Assembly: GCA_023410875.1 (NCBI GenBank) | Contig: JAEYPH010000067.1 | Location: 1-46,469, forward strand | Direction: 5' to 3' | Origin: Bacillota bacterium | GTDB taxonomy: Bacteria; Bacillota; Clostridia; Christensenellales; UMGS416 | DNA length: 46,469 nt | In this document: positions 1-7,973 of the stretch, piece by piece | How the letters are laid out: the number at the start of each line of letters is the position of its first letter | Position numbering within the stretch: the first letter of the stretch is position 1 | Translations under genes and position numbers: made by a program | Notes under the pieces: model-generated | What the model was told of the DNA's origin: nothing | Databases searched by the model: none | The model's input: only the letters and a program-made list of their open reading frames with translations

Positions 1-90
1 ATCAGCTATCTCTTGGCGCGTTCGCCCTTCTTGGCGCATTTGCTGTATCAGTGCTTCCACTGATTTGATGTCTGTCCATTTCCGCTTCAT
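1..90 (-). CDS. N-terminal fragment of IS3-type transposase OrfA (cut by window edge)
   Basis: The first 30 codons of a minus-strand gene are visible, starting at an ATG at 90. An AGGAGGT ribosome-binding site lies 6 nt upstream (97-103). The peptide begins MKRKWTDIKSVEALIQQMRQ and continues with a charged helix containing RQEIAD. This resembles the N-terminal helix-turn-helix of small OrfA proteins of IS3-family elements. The rest lies outside the window, so neither integrity nor the OrfB partner can be judged. Family assignment is from memory of the motif and from the adjacent IS end; confidence is moderate. Confidence 0.6.
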   Translation of the reverse strand, partial: MKRKWTDIKSVEALIQQMRQEGRTRQEIAD

Positions 91-140
91 TAAAATACCT
101 CCTGCTGTAGTAATCCTACAACAGGAGACTCTTTTTGCTC

Positions 141-170
141 AATGTCCGTTTTTCGGGGTGCTGTCCACCC
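141..170. mobile_element. Terminal end of IS3-like insertion sequence
   Basis: Just upstream of the transposase start, the sequence TGTCCGTTTTTCGGGGTG followed by CTGTCCA looks like the terminal inverted repeat of an IS3-family element. The element therefore appears to end near 168-170 and to extend left out of the window. Its other end and target duplication are not visible. The next gene starts 130 bp away, so outward transcription from the IS could influence it. Confidence 0.5.
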
Positions 171-299
171 ACAACGGCTCTTGCTTTTTTATTTATCCAC
201 TAAAAAATAATGACTACAGTCACTGAATTTAGTCATTTTGTGTTTTCAATGGCTTGTGCGGTGGCATGTAGGAACCATAAACCACCAAAGGAGACCGTT

Positions 300-1907
300 A
301 TGAGAAAACACACGCTGCTGATCGGTTTGCTGATTCTGCTGTTGGTTATGCCCGGCTGCGGATATCTGACCCCTCAGAGTACCGCGGCCATCCTGCCGGC
401 AGTAAGCCCGGATCAAACGCCGGCTGCAACCATGGAGACAGCAGCCCCGCAAGAGACGGCGGCGATGCCTGACGAAACGGAATCCGCTCCGGCTCTGGGC
501 GGGCAGGAAGAAGAGATCAAGATACAATCCTATACGAATGTACCTCAGAAGGGCGCCCTCCTGCAGGAAGCGGGCCAGGCCACCGTCTATGTGGGCCTGG
601 GCTATAATGTGCTGGAAAGCACCTATATCGAACCGCAGGGGTTCACGCTGGGCAGGCATATCCTCAAGGCGGATGAAGTGCAAAAGCGGCTGAAAAGGGG
701 AGACGCCCCTACGCAAAGCTCCTACACGATCTCCGGCGAAACCGTAAAGAAATACACCGAAGACTTGACCGCAAAGTTGAAACTGAAATCCAAGTATCCG
801 TTGTTTTCCGGGAGCTTTGAAAGCGAATTTGACAAGAGCCAGACCAAAAAGTCCGATGTCTACTTCATCAAATCCATGAGCGGATACCCCAAGTACAGCG
901 AATATATCGACATCACCGACGATTTCATGGATATACTGGACCCGACATTCGAGAAGAACCTGAACGGCAGCATGAGCCCGGAGGACCTGTTTGACGCCTA
1001 CGGCACCCATCTGGTCGTGGAGGCGCTGATGGGCGCGCGCTGCACCTATAACTATACCTATACGGCGACCTCCATGCAAACCACGACGCAGATACAAGCC
1101 AAGGTGGATGCCACATACCGTTTTATATCGGGTTCGGCCTCCGTCGACGACAAGAAAACGGCAGAGGAGTTTTTGTCCAGCACTTCCTTTCAATCGGTGC
1201 TCAGCGGCGGCAAGGATGTGGATGCCTCCACGCTGGCCAATCTGCTGAAAAACTTTCAGAGCTGGGTGGATTCCCTTGCCACCGCCACCCCGACCATTTA
1301 CGGCATCAGCAACATGAATTCGCTGATACCGGTGTGGACGCTTACCGCGGACAAGGACCGGGCCGCGAAGCTCGAGGAGTATTACAATCAAAGAGGCGGG
1401 GATATCCAGAAGCTGATCGACGCCATGTCGGTGATTCCCGCTCCCACGCCCAAGCCTGAAACCTATCTCCAGTCCATTGTGATCACATCGGATAAAAACT
1501 ACAAAACCGCGACAAACGGCAGCGCATATTCGGGTTATACGCTGCTGGGCAAAGACCTGAACAAGGACGCGGGAGGCGACTATATCTACATCTGGTACAA
1601 TACGACGAACGACCCGGCACAGGCGCTGACGGACATCCGTATCACGTATGACGATTACAACCTGTCCGGCTCTTACACAAAGAACAAGCACGATCTCAAC
1701 AAGAACGCCGGAGGCAAGTATATCTACCTTTGGACCAGCAAGTCGCCCTCAGCCGGCAAACCCATCAAGGCCATCAACGTGTTCTTCGGGGAGAATGCGG
1801 ACATGCCCACGGGCTATACGGTGGTCAAGTATGACAACAGCAGCGGGGCTGCTGATCTGAACAAGGGCGCCGGCGGCGCATACATTTACCTGGGCATCAA
1901 ACGGTAA
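300..1907 (+). CDS. Lipoprotein with MACPF domain and C-terminal MABP-like beta-prism
   Basis: A 535-aa protein starting at the ATG at 300, behind an AAAGGAG ribosome-binding site; an in-frame ATG at 210 is rejected because it would bury the signal peptide. Residues 1-20 form a lipoprotein signal ending in MPGC (Cys20), followed by a Pro/Thr/Ala-rich linker. Residues about 100-375 form a MACPF-type domain with YGTHLVVEALMGA (Y234, H237), close to the family signature [YW]GTH[FY]x6GG. From Tyr389 to the end there are three copies of a DLNKxAGGxYIYL motif, as in MABP-type beta-prisms. MACPF proteins insert beta-hairpins into membranes; the prism usually binds lipid or glycan. Expected location: lipid-anchored outside the cell. 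Target and pore activity are inferred. Confidence 0.8.
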   Translation: MRKHTLLIGLLILLLVMPGCGYLTPQSTAAILPAVSPDQTPAATMETAAPQETAAMPDETESAPALGGQEEEIKIQSYTNVPQKGALLQEAGQATVYVGLGYNVLESTYIEPQGFTLGRHILKADEVQKRLKRGDAPTQSSYTISGETVKKYTEDLTAKLKLKSKYPLFSGSFESEFDKSQTKKSDVYFIKSMSGYPKYSEYIDITDDFMDILDPTFEKNLNGSMSPEDLFDAYGTHLVVEALMGARCTYNYTYTATSMQTTTQIQAKVDATYRFISGSASVDDKKTAEEFLSSTSFQSVLSGGKDVDASTLANLLKNFQSWVDSLATATPTIYGISNMNSLIPVWTLTADKDRAAKLEEYYNQRGGDIQKLIDAMSVIPAPTPKPETYLQSIVITSDKNYKTATNGSAYSGYTLLGKDLNKDAGGDYIYIWYNTTNDPAQALTDIRITYDDYNLSGSYTKNKHDLNKNAGGKYIYLWTSKSPSAGKPIKAINVFFGENADMPTGYTVVKYDNSSGAADLNKGAGGAYIYLGIKR

Positions 1908-1920
1908 GTAGCATAACCGA

Positions 1921-1955
1921 AATGTCTGGGCTGCCTCTATAGCAGCCCAGACATT
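1921..1955 (+). terminator. 13-bp hairpin after the MACPF gene
   Basis: A perfect 13-bp stem (1921-1933 with 1943-1955) and 9-nt loop lies 14 nt after the MACPF stop codon. There is no T-run after it, so it may act as an mRNA 3' stabiliser or a weak terminator rather than a classical intrinsic terminator. Confidence 0.45.
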
Positions 1956-1959
1956 CAAA

Positions 1960-2265
1960 CTGTAGACAAACCAAGAGAGGAAGGCAAAAGTCAACACCGA
2001 CTGACGATTCATTCGGCAGGAGGAAACGCAAAGACAGAAAAATGCCGTTGAAAAACTCGCCCGCAGGCAGAATCGTCTCTTAAGAAAACAATATGAGTTT
2101 AAAAGTAAAGATAACGCCCGACGACGGTTATCGTCGGGCGTTAAATCAGCGACGAGCACAAGTCGTCTGAATCGCCAAGGCGCAAAAGCGCCGAAGGCGA
2201 CAGCATGTCGACTTTGTCGACACGCTGAAGGGCTGGGCAGCCGCTCAAGCAGCCCAGGCCTTTTT
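1960..2265 (+). ncRNA. Structured RNA element, copy A
   Basis: This gene-free stretch shares three conserved blocks with 31662-31789: 1995-2026 (27 of 32 identical; four of the five differences are transitions), 2055-2068 (14 of 14) and 2158-2175 (18 of 18). Hairpins follow: 2113-2142 (12-bp stem, loop CGGTTA, only in this copy), 2172-2200 (TCGCC/GGCGA and GGCGC/GCGCC) and 2201-2227 (CAGC/GCTG and TGTCGAC/GTCGACA). In copy B the helices at the last two positions have different bases but remain paired, which indicates selection on RNA structure. An intrinsic terminator at 2231-2265 suggests an independent plus-strand transcript. The raiA RNA of Clostridia is the first family to test; the assignment is not made here. 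No clear promoter was seen. Confidence 0.65.
2231..2265 (+). terminator. Intrinsic terminator of RNA copy A
   Basis: Arms CTGGGC-A-GC and GC-A-GCCCAG pair with one A-A mismatch around a 7-nt loop, followed by GCC and five T residues. It sits directly after the last helix of the RNA element, with no open reading frame ending before it, supporting a noncoding plus-strand transcript. Confidence 0.7.
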
Positions 2266-2314
2266 GATATCCATCGCCTGTTTTGGCAGAGTGTACAATT
2301 CCACTGTACTGATA

Positions 2315-2332
2315 TTGTTAATTATTTAACGA
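2315..2332 (+). promoter_or_regulatory. Rex-like operator 1 (distal)
   Basis: TTGTTAATTATTTAACGA matches the Rex palindrome TTGTTAAnnnnTTAACAA at all but one arm position. Rex is the NADH/NAD+-sensing repressor of fermentation genes in Bacillota. It lies about 225 bp upstream of adhE, so it may support looping or control a distal promoter. Confidence 0.65.
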
Positions 2333-2432
2333 AAAGTCGCATCTGCCTATGGGAAGCAGGTTTTTGTGTTTTTTTCTCCCGTTTCTGCGCTTTCTTTGCC
2401 CAAATTACCCCCTCAAAGTCCGGCGTTTCGCA

Positions 2433-2494
2433 ACATTGACAAAAGTTTAACAATATCATACCCTTACATTGTGAATTGTTTCACAATATCATAC
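2433..2494 (+). promoter_or_regulatory. Tandemly duplicated promoter region with two Rex-like operators upstream of adhE
   Basis: Two 29-bp units (2433-2461 and 2466-2494, 33-bp period) match at 24 of 29 positions. Each carries a Rex-like palindrome followed by TATCATAC. The proximal operator, TTGTGAATTGTTTCACAA (2469-2486), is a perfect inverted repeat with 7-bp arms. The distal one (2436-2453) keeps a perfect TTAACAA half. A plausible promoter is TTACAT (2464-2469), 18-bp spacer, TATCAT (2488-2493), with the operator filling the spacer; Rex binding would block RNA polymerase. Promoter elements are weak matches; the operators are strong. Confidence 0.75.
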
Positions 2495-2558
2495 GGGCAA
2501 GGTAACAGCCGGTGGCAACGCCGGAACGATATGAGAAGACCCGGAAAGGAAGATGGGC

Positions 2559-5189
2559 ATGAAGACCAACACCAAGACTGTGGAGACCAGGGAAGCCGAA
2601 CTCAAAGCCGTCCCGCAAACCGACAAGCCCGAATACCAGACCGTCATCGACCAACTGGTGGAAAACGCCCGGGTTGCGATGGCCAGCTATATGGCCATGG
2701 ATCAGGATCGGGTGGACGCCGCCGTAGAGGCCATGGCATTGGCCGGTGTGGAAGCCCACATGCGCCTGGCCAAGATGGCCGTGGAGGAGACCGGCCGCGG
2801 CGTCTACGAGGACAAGATCACAAAGAACCTGTTCGCCAGCGAATATGTGTACCATAGCGTCAAAAACATCAAAACCGTGGGCGTCGTGGAGGAAAACGAC
2901 ATGGAGGGCTACGAGGAGATTGCCGAGCCCGTGGGCATCATCGCCGGCGTCACGCCGGTCACCAATCCCACGTCCACGACGATGTTCAAGGCGATCATCG
3001 CGACCAAGGGCCGCAACCCGATCATCTTCGCCTTCCACCCGTCGGCCCAGCGCTGCAGCGCCGAGGCTGCCCGCACCCTGAGGGATGCCGCCGTGGCCGC
3101 TGGCGCGCCGCAAGCCTGCGTGCAGTGGATCGACACCCCCTCGCTGGACGCCACGCAATACCTGATGAACCACCGGGGCGTGTCGCTGGTGCTGGCCACC
3201 GGCGGCGGGGCCATGGTAAAGGCCGCTTATTCCACCGGCAAGCCGGCGCTGGGCGTGGGGCCGGGCAATGTGCCCTGCTACATCCACGCGACTGCCGACG
3301 TGGAGCGGGCGTGCACGGACCTCATGATGTCCAAGACTTTTGACAACGGCATGATCTGCGCCAGCGAGCAGGCGGTCATCGTGGACCGGGCCATCCAGCA
3401 GCGCTTTGAGCGCTATATGGCGGCCAACGGCTGCGTGTTCCTCAGCGATGAGGACGCGGACAAGCTCACGAAGCTGGTCTACAACCCCGAAAAGAAGGCC
3501 ATCAACGCCGCGATCGTGGGCCAGCACGCCGCGACGATCGCCGCCTGGGCGGGCATCGATGTGCCCGAGGGCACCAAGATTCTGCTGACCCGCCTGCAGG
3601 GCGTGGGGCCGGAATACCCGCTGAGCCGCGAGAAGCTAAGCCCGATCCTGGCCTACTACGTCGTGGAGGACGCTCGCGAGGGTGTGGCGCTGGCCGAGGC
3701 CATGGTTGCCTTCGGCGGCCTGGGCCACTCGGCAGTGCTGCATACGGGCGACGAAGCCGTGAAGGACCTCTTCGCCCAGCGCATCAAGGTCGGCCGCCTC
3801 ATCATCAACTCGCCCAGCTCCCAGGGCGCCATCGGCGACATCTACAACACCAACATGCCGTCGCTTACGCTGGGCTGCGGCTCCTACGGGCGCAACTCCA
3901 CGACCAGCAATGTGACCGTTGTGAACCTGATCAACAAGAAGCGCGTCGCCCGCCGCCGGGTCAACATGCAGTGGTTCAAGATTCCCGAGAAGATCTACTT
4001 TGAGAGCGGCTCTGTGCAGTATCTGGAGAAGATGCCCGACATCACCCGCGCCTTCATCGTGACCGACCCGGCCATGGTCAAGCTGGGCTATGTGGACCGC
4101 GTGCTCTATTACCTGCGCAAGCGTGAGGGCTATGTGCACAGCGAGATCTTCTCCGACGTGGAGCCTGATCCCTCGGTGGAGACGGTGCGCCGGGGTACGG
4201 TGGCCATGGAGCAGTTCCGGCCGGACGTCATCATCGCGCTGGGCGGCGGTTCGGCCATCGACGCTGCCAAGGGCATGTGGCTCTTTTACGAGCACCCCGA
4301 CGCCGATTTCGAGAAGATGAAGCTCAAGTTCATGGACATCCGCAAGCGCGTGTACAAATTCCCCCGGCTGGGCAAGAAGGCTCGCATGGTCGCCATTCCG
4401 ACGACATCCGGCACGGGCAGCGAGGTGACCTCGTTTGCCGTGATCACCGACCGCAACCGCAACGTGAAATACCCGCTGGCCGACTATGAGCTGACGCCGG
4501 ACATCGCGATACTGGACCCGGACTTTGTGATGACGGTGCCGCCGGCCATCACCGCCGACACGGGCATGGATGTGCTGACCCATGCCATAGAGGCCTATGT
4601 CAGCGTGCTGGCCAGCGACTACACCGACGCGCTGGCGATGAAGGCCATACAGCTGGTGTTCGAATACCTGCCCCGGGCCTATGCCGACGGCAGCGACCGG
4701 CTGGCCCGGGAGAAGATGCACAACGCGTCGTGCATCGCCGGCATGGCCTTCACCAATGCCTTCCTGGGCATCAACCACAGCCTGGCCCACAAGCTGGGTG
4801 GCGAGTTCCACATCCCCCACGGCCGGGCCAACGCGCTGCTGCTGCCCCACGTCATCGAATACAATGCCCAGAAGCCCAGCAAGTTCGTGAGCTTCCCCAA
4901 GTATGAGCGCTTCATTGCCGACGTGAAGTACGCCGAGATCGCCCGTGCCCTGGGCTTGCCCGCCGCGACGCCCGCCGAGGGCGCGGCCAGCCTGGCCTCC
5001 GCCGTGCGCGAGCTCAACCGCAGGCTCAACATCCCCGAGAGCATCGGCGCCTGCGGCGTGGATGCCGGATTGTTTGATGAGCGCGCAGCAGCTCTTGCGG
5101 AGCTGGCCTTCGAGGACCAGTGCACGACCGCCAACCCGCGCATGCCGCTGGTCAAGGAGTTGGAGGAGATTTACAGAAAGGCGTTCTGA
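2559..5189 (+). CDS. adhE: Bifunctional aldehyde-alcohol dehydrogenase AdhE
   Basis: An 876-aa fusion, normal length for AdhE. The N-terminal half is a CoA-acylating aldehyde dehydrogenase with the catalytic cysteine in DNGMICASEQ (Cys267). The C-terminal half is an iron-dependent alcohol dehydrogenase with the NAD-binding GGGSAIDAAK loop and metal-binding DxxxH and His residues in DTGMDVLTHAIEAY, NHSLAHKLGG and PHGRAN. It reduces acetyl-CoA to acetaldehyde and then ethanol, oxidising two NADH; the family forms cytosolic spirosome filaments. The ATG at 2559 is preferred to 2553 because AAGGAAG lies 6 nt upstream of it. Regulation by Rex is strongly suggested by the operators upstream. Confidence 0.96.
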   Translation: MKTNTKTVETREAELKAVPQTDKPEYQTVIDQLVENARVAMASYMAMDQDRVDAAVEAMALAGVEAHMRLAKMAVEETGRGVYEDKITKNLFASEYVYHSVKNIKTVGVVEENDMEGYEEIAEPVGIIAGVTPVTNPTSTTMFKAIIATKGRNPIIFAFHPSAQRCSAEAARTLRDAAVAAGAPQACVQWIDTPSLDATQYLMNHRGVSLVLATGGGAMVKAAYSTGKPALGVGPGNVPCYIHATADVERACTDLMMSKTFDNGMICASEQAVIVDRAIQQRFERYMAANGCVFLSDEDADKLTKLVYNPEKKAINAAIVGQHAATIAAWAGIDVPEGTKILLTRLQGVGPEYPLSREKLSPILAYYVVEDAREGVALAEAMVAFGGLGHSAVLHTGDEAVKDLFAQRIKVGRLIINSPSSQGAIGDIYNTNMPSLTLGCGSYGRNSTTSNVTVVNLINKKRVARRRVNMQWFKIPEKIYFESGSVQYLEKMPDITRAFIVTDPAMVKLGYVDRVLYYLRKREGYVHSEIFSDVEPDPSVETVRRGTVAMEQFRPDVIIALGGGSAIDAAKGMWLFYEHPDADFEKMKLKFMDIRKRVYKFPRLGKKARMVAIPTTSGTGSEVTSFAVITDRNRNVKYPLADYELTPDIAILDPDFVMTVPPAITADTGMDVLTHAIEAYVSVLASDYTDALAMKAIQLVFEYLPRAYADGSDRLAREKMHNASCIAGMAFTNAFLGINHSLAHKLGGEFHIPHGRANALLLPHVIEYNAQKPSKFVSFPKYERFIADVKYAEIARALGLPAATPAEGAASLASAVRELNRRLNIPESIGACGVDAGLFDERAAALAELAFEDQCTTANPRMPLVKELEEIYRKAF

Positions 5190-5204
5190 GAAGTTCCTTT
5201 GTGA

Positions 5205-5241
5205 GAAGAGAGCACCCCGGCAGCGCCGGGGTGCTCTCTTC
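5205..5241. terminator. Bidirectional 17-bp hairpin terminator
   Basis: A perfect 17-bp stem (5205-5221 with 5225-5241) around a 3-nt loop, 15 nt after the adhE stop and between convergent genes. The T-run is short and interrupted, but the stem is very strong. The remaining gene-free bases to 5332 hold only a GC-rich imperfect hairpin near 5297-5333. Confidence 0.7.
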
Positions 5242-5332
5242 GTATCTCAAGGGCTGGCTGGGCGAGGCTGGTAAGAGGCATTTGCAGCCGCGGGGGCCCT
5301 GTCCCCTCGCGAGGCGCGGGGAGCGAGGGCCT

Positions 5333-6628
5333 TTAGCTGCCCGCCTCTGCGTCCTGAGGACCAGGTTGTGGGCCATCCGGCTCCACATGCAAATTCCTGT
5401 CAAACCACGAAACCACCCCGGCCACCGCCATACCCACGCCGGTCACGATCAGCAGCGCCTCTATGCTCACCAGATCGGCCAGAGGCCCGAAGAGGAAGGA
5501 GCCTATCGGCATGGCCGCCACGGTGACCAGGCTTACGAAGCTGAACACGCGGCCCTGCATGTCCGCAGGCACCCGCTGCTGCAGCAGCACCATGCTGGCA
5601 GAGTTATAGAAGGGCAGCACCAGGCCGGTCAGCGCCATCAGCGCCAGGAAGAACCAGAACCACGCCGCCAGGCCCACGGCCAGCGTCAGCACGCCCAGCG
5701 CCACGCAGGATACCATCAGCGTCAGAATCCGGTTTTTAAAGCCGCCCCAGGCCGCCACCAGCAGCCCGCCCACGGTCATGCCGCCGCTAAAGAGCATCTC
5801 CGAAGCCGTCAGCCGCCACACGTCGGGGCCGAAGGTGCGCGTGACCATTAGCGGCGAGAGCAGCGCCACCGGCACCGCCAGGAACATGACCACGGCGAAG
5901 AACCGCAGCATGCTGCGCACGAAGCAGTTGCCGCGCACATAGGCGATGCCGGCCTTCAGGTCGTCCAGATAGCCTGTGTTCTGGGCCTCAAGGGCCTTGG
6001 CATGGGCGGCGATGGGGATGGCCAGCAGGATGGTGATCGCGATGGCCGCTGTGACCACGTCCAGGAAGAAGAGAATCTCCAGGCGGGCCAGCGCGTACAG
6101 CGCGCCGGCGGCGGCCGGGGAGCCCAGCATCACGACAGACTGCACGGTGCCCTGTATGCCGTTTGCGCGCATGAGCTTGTCCGGCGGCACCAGCTGCGGC
6201 AGCATCGCCGAGATGGCCGGCGACTGTATGCCGCTGCCCAGCGAACGGACGGCTGCCACGGTGAAGAGCATCCACAGCTCCCCGCGCCCCAGCAGAAAAG
6301 CCACGGCCAGCGCCAGCGTAGCCACGGCGATGCCGGCGTCGGCGTAGATGATCAGCTTTTTGCGGTTGTAGCGGTCGGCCCACACGCCGGCGAACAGCGA
6401 AATGACGATCTGCGGCGCGAAGGAGCACAAGGTGGAAACGGCGATCAGCACGCCGGATTGGGTCTTAAGCGTCACATACCAGATCATCGCGTACATGACC
6501 AGCGACGAGCCGAACAGCGATACCGCCTGGCCGGCCAAAAAGGCCGCGGTGCGCCGCTGCCAGCCCTCATAGCCCGGCGGGTCCGGTATTTTGGTTGCGC
6601 TTGCTGGTGGGTTGTCCTGCGTGTTCAT
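5333..6628 (-). CDS. MFS transporter, DHA3/MefA-like drug exporter
   Basis: A 431-aa integral membrane protein with about 12 predicted hydrophobic helices. The MFS motif-A-like loop GVWADRYNRKKL between helices 2 and 3 and the domain order resemble the DHA3 (macrolide-efflux type) family, proton-coupled exporters of the cytoplasmic membrane. Start chosen at the ATG at 6628, with AGGAGA 7 nt upstream; an in-frame TTG at 6634 is too close to that site. A TATACT -10-like box lies at 6663-6668 on the minus strand. It is monocistronic, downstream of yvcK on the same strand and separated by about 95 bp. Substrate unknown. Confidence 0.88.
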   Translation of the reverse strand: MNTQDNPPASATKIPDPPGYEGWQRRTAAFLAGQAVSLFGSSLVMYAMIWYVTLKTQSGVLIAVSTLCSFAPQIVISLFAGVWADRYNRKKLIIYADAGIAVATLALAVAFLLGRGELWMLFTVAAVRSLGSGIQSPAISAMLPQLVPPDKLMRANGIQGTVQSVVMLGSPAAAGALYALARLEILFFLDVVTAAIAITILLAIPIAAHAKALEAQNTGYLDDLKAGIAYVRGNCFVRSMLRFFAVVMFLAVPVALLSPLMVTRTFGPDVWRLTASEMLFSGGMTVGGLLVAAWGGFKNRILTLMVSCVALGVLTLAVGLAAWFWFFLALMALTGLVLPFYNSASMVLLQQRVPADMQGRVFSFVSLVTVAAMPIGSFLFGPLADLVSIEALLIVTGVGMAVAGVVSWFDRNLHVEPDGPQPGPQDAEAGS

Positions 6629-6722
6629 GGGCAACTCTCCTATGCTTTAGTTTATGTGTTTTAGTATACCTCGCAAAGCGCCGCGCCACCGTGAGCGTGG
6701 GCACGAAATGGGAATGATCACA

Positions 6723-7973
6723 TCAATATCTTCTCAAAATCCCCATAATGGCCGCCGCCAGCCCGGAATAGCTGTGGCGCACCATGTCGCGGCTGACCCG
6801 CAGCAGCGGGCGCTCCACCACGCGGTAGCCCATGGCTTCCAGCGCCTCACGCTCGGCGCGGATGGGCTGGGCGCCGTCGTCGCGATAACGTTCCAGCAGT
6901 TCCGGCGGCAGGGTGAAGTCGTTGTTGGCCAGCACCACGTTCACCAGGCCGCCGCCGCAGTGGGCCTGCAGCGCCTGCAGGTGTTCCACAGCGCCCAGGC
7001 CTTCGGTCTCGCCGGGTTGGGTCATCAGGTTGAGCACGAACACTTTGGGCGCGGGGTTTCGCCGGATGGCGTCCACAACGCCGCGCACCAGCAGGTTGGG
7101 CAGCAGAGATGTATACAGGCTGCCGGGGCCGATCACGATGAGCTCCGCCTCGGCGATGGCCTGCAGGGCCTCGGGCAGCGGCTGGCAGTTCTCAGGCTGC
7201 AGCCACAGCCGCTGGATGCGGCTGCCCCGGGTGCGCTGGCTCATGCCGATGGAGCTCTCGCCGGACACGACCTCGCCGCTTTGCAGCCGGGCCTGCAGGC
7301 GCACGTCGTCCAGCGTCACCGGCAGCACGCGGCCTTCCACGTTTAGGATGTCGCTTAAGCGCTGCACGCCCTCCAGAAAGCCCCCGGAGGTGCCGGCCAT
7401 GGCGGCCAGGAACAGGTTGCCGAAGGACTGGCCCTTGAGCTGCCCTTCGGGGAAGCGGTATTGCAGCAGCTGTTCCATGACCGGCTCGGCCTCGGAAAGG
7501 GCCAGGATGCAGTTGCGGATGTCGCCGGGGGGCAGCATGCCCAGGTCGTCGCGCAGCATGCCGCTGCCGCCGCCGTCATCGGCCACGGTTACCACGGCGG
7601 TCAGGTTGGCGGTCACCTGCTTTAGGCCCCGCAGCAGCGAGGACAAACCGGAACCGCCGCCGATGGCCACGATGCGCGGGCCCTTGTGCAGCACGTTGAG
7701 CGCGTAAAGGCGGTCGCCCACGCGGCCCGCCTGGCCCGCCGGCAGGCGCACGACCTTGCGTACGAAGGCCGCAATGCCAGCGGCCATCAGCGCCAGGCCA
7801 ACGGCCAGCATCACCAACTCATACAGCGGCGCGCGGCGCTCATAAAAAAGCGAAGCGCCGTAGCTCATGACCAGCAGCCCCACCAGCGCCACGGCCAGAT
7901 GGCGCTTGATGCCGGCGCCGGGGCGCAAGGCCGCGGGCAGGCGCAAGATCAGGCGCAGGGCCCAGGCTCTCAA
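6723..7973 (-). CDS. yvcK: YvcK/CofD-like gluconeogenesis factor
   Basis: A 416-aa protein with two predicted N-terminal membrane helices (about residues 24-70) followed by the CofD-like Rossmann domain. Visible motifs are the glycine-rich loop AIGGGSGLS, TVADDGGGSG, GDIRNC and GPGSLYTS. YvcK proteins bind UDP-N-acetylglucosamine and link carbon metabolism with cell-wall synthesis; they are needed for growth on gluconeogenic carbon sources. The start overlaps the rapZ stop by 4 bp (ATGA), indicating translational coupling. The membrane extension is longer than in Bacillus YvcK. No whiA follows it, unlike the usual gene order. Confidence 0.93.
   Translation of the reverse strand: MRAWALRLILRLPAALRPGAGIKRHLAVALVGLLVMSYGASLFYERRAPLYELVMLAVGLALMAAGIAAFVRKVVRLPAGQAGRVGDRLYALNVLHKGPRIVAIGGGSGLSSLLRGLKQVTANLTAVVTVADDGGGSGMLRDDLGMLPPGDIRNCILALSEAEPVMEQLLQYRFPEGQLKGQSFGNLFLAAMAGTSGGFLEGVQRLSDILNVEGRVLPVTLDDVRLQARLQSGEVVSGESSIGMSQRTRGSRIQRLWLQPENCQPLPEALQAIAEAELIVIGPGSLYTSLLPNLLVRGVVDAIRRNPAPKVFVLNLMTQPGETEGLGAVEHLQALQAHCGGGLVNVVLANNDFTLPPELLERYRDDGAQPIRAEREALEAMGYRVVERPLLRVSRDMVRHSYSGLAAAIMGILRRY

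Noticed and set aside
246..1691. 481-codon minus-strand frame opposite the MACPF gene
   Set aside because: No ribosome-binding site or recognisable domain; codon pattern fits an antisense shadow of the lipoprotein gene.
1749..2159. Minus-strand ORF across RNA copy A, with a related-looking one at 31552-31833
   Set aside because: The similarity between the two translations follows from the RNA blocks; there is no ribosome-binding site, and insertions between blocks do not preserve frame or length.
1995..2265. RNase P, tmRNA or 6S RNA identity for the RNA element
   Set aside because: Conserved core strings of RNase P and tmRNA are absent and two copies would be unusual; no 6S-type single long bulged hairpin was seen.
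2481..3527. 348-codon minus-strand frame opposite adhE
   Set aside because: Antisense shadow of a highly conserved gene; it would also cross the Rex operator region.
5297..5333. GC-rich inverted repeat before the MFS stop as a terminator
   Set aside because: Imperfect pairing and no T-run on either strand; may be chance in GC-rich DNA.
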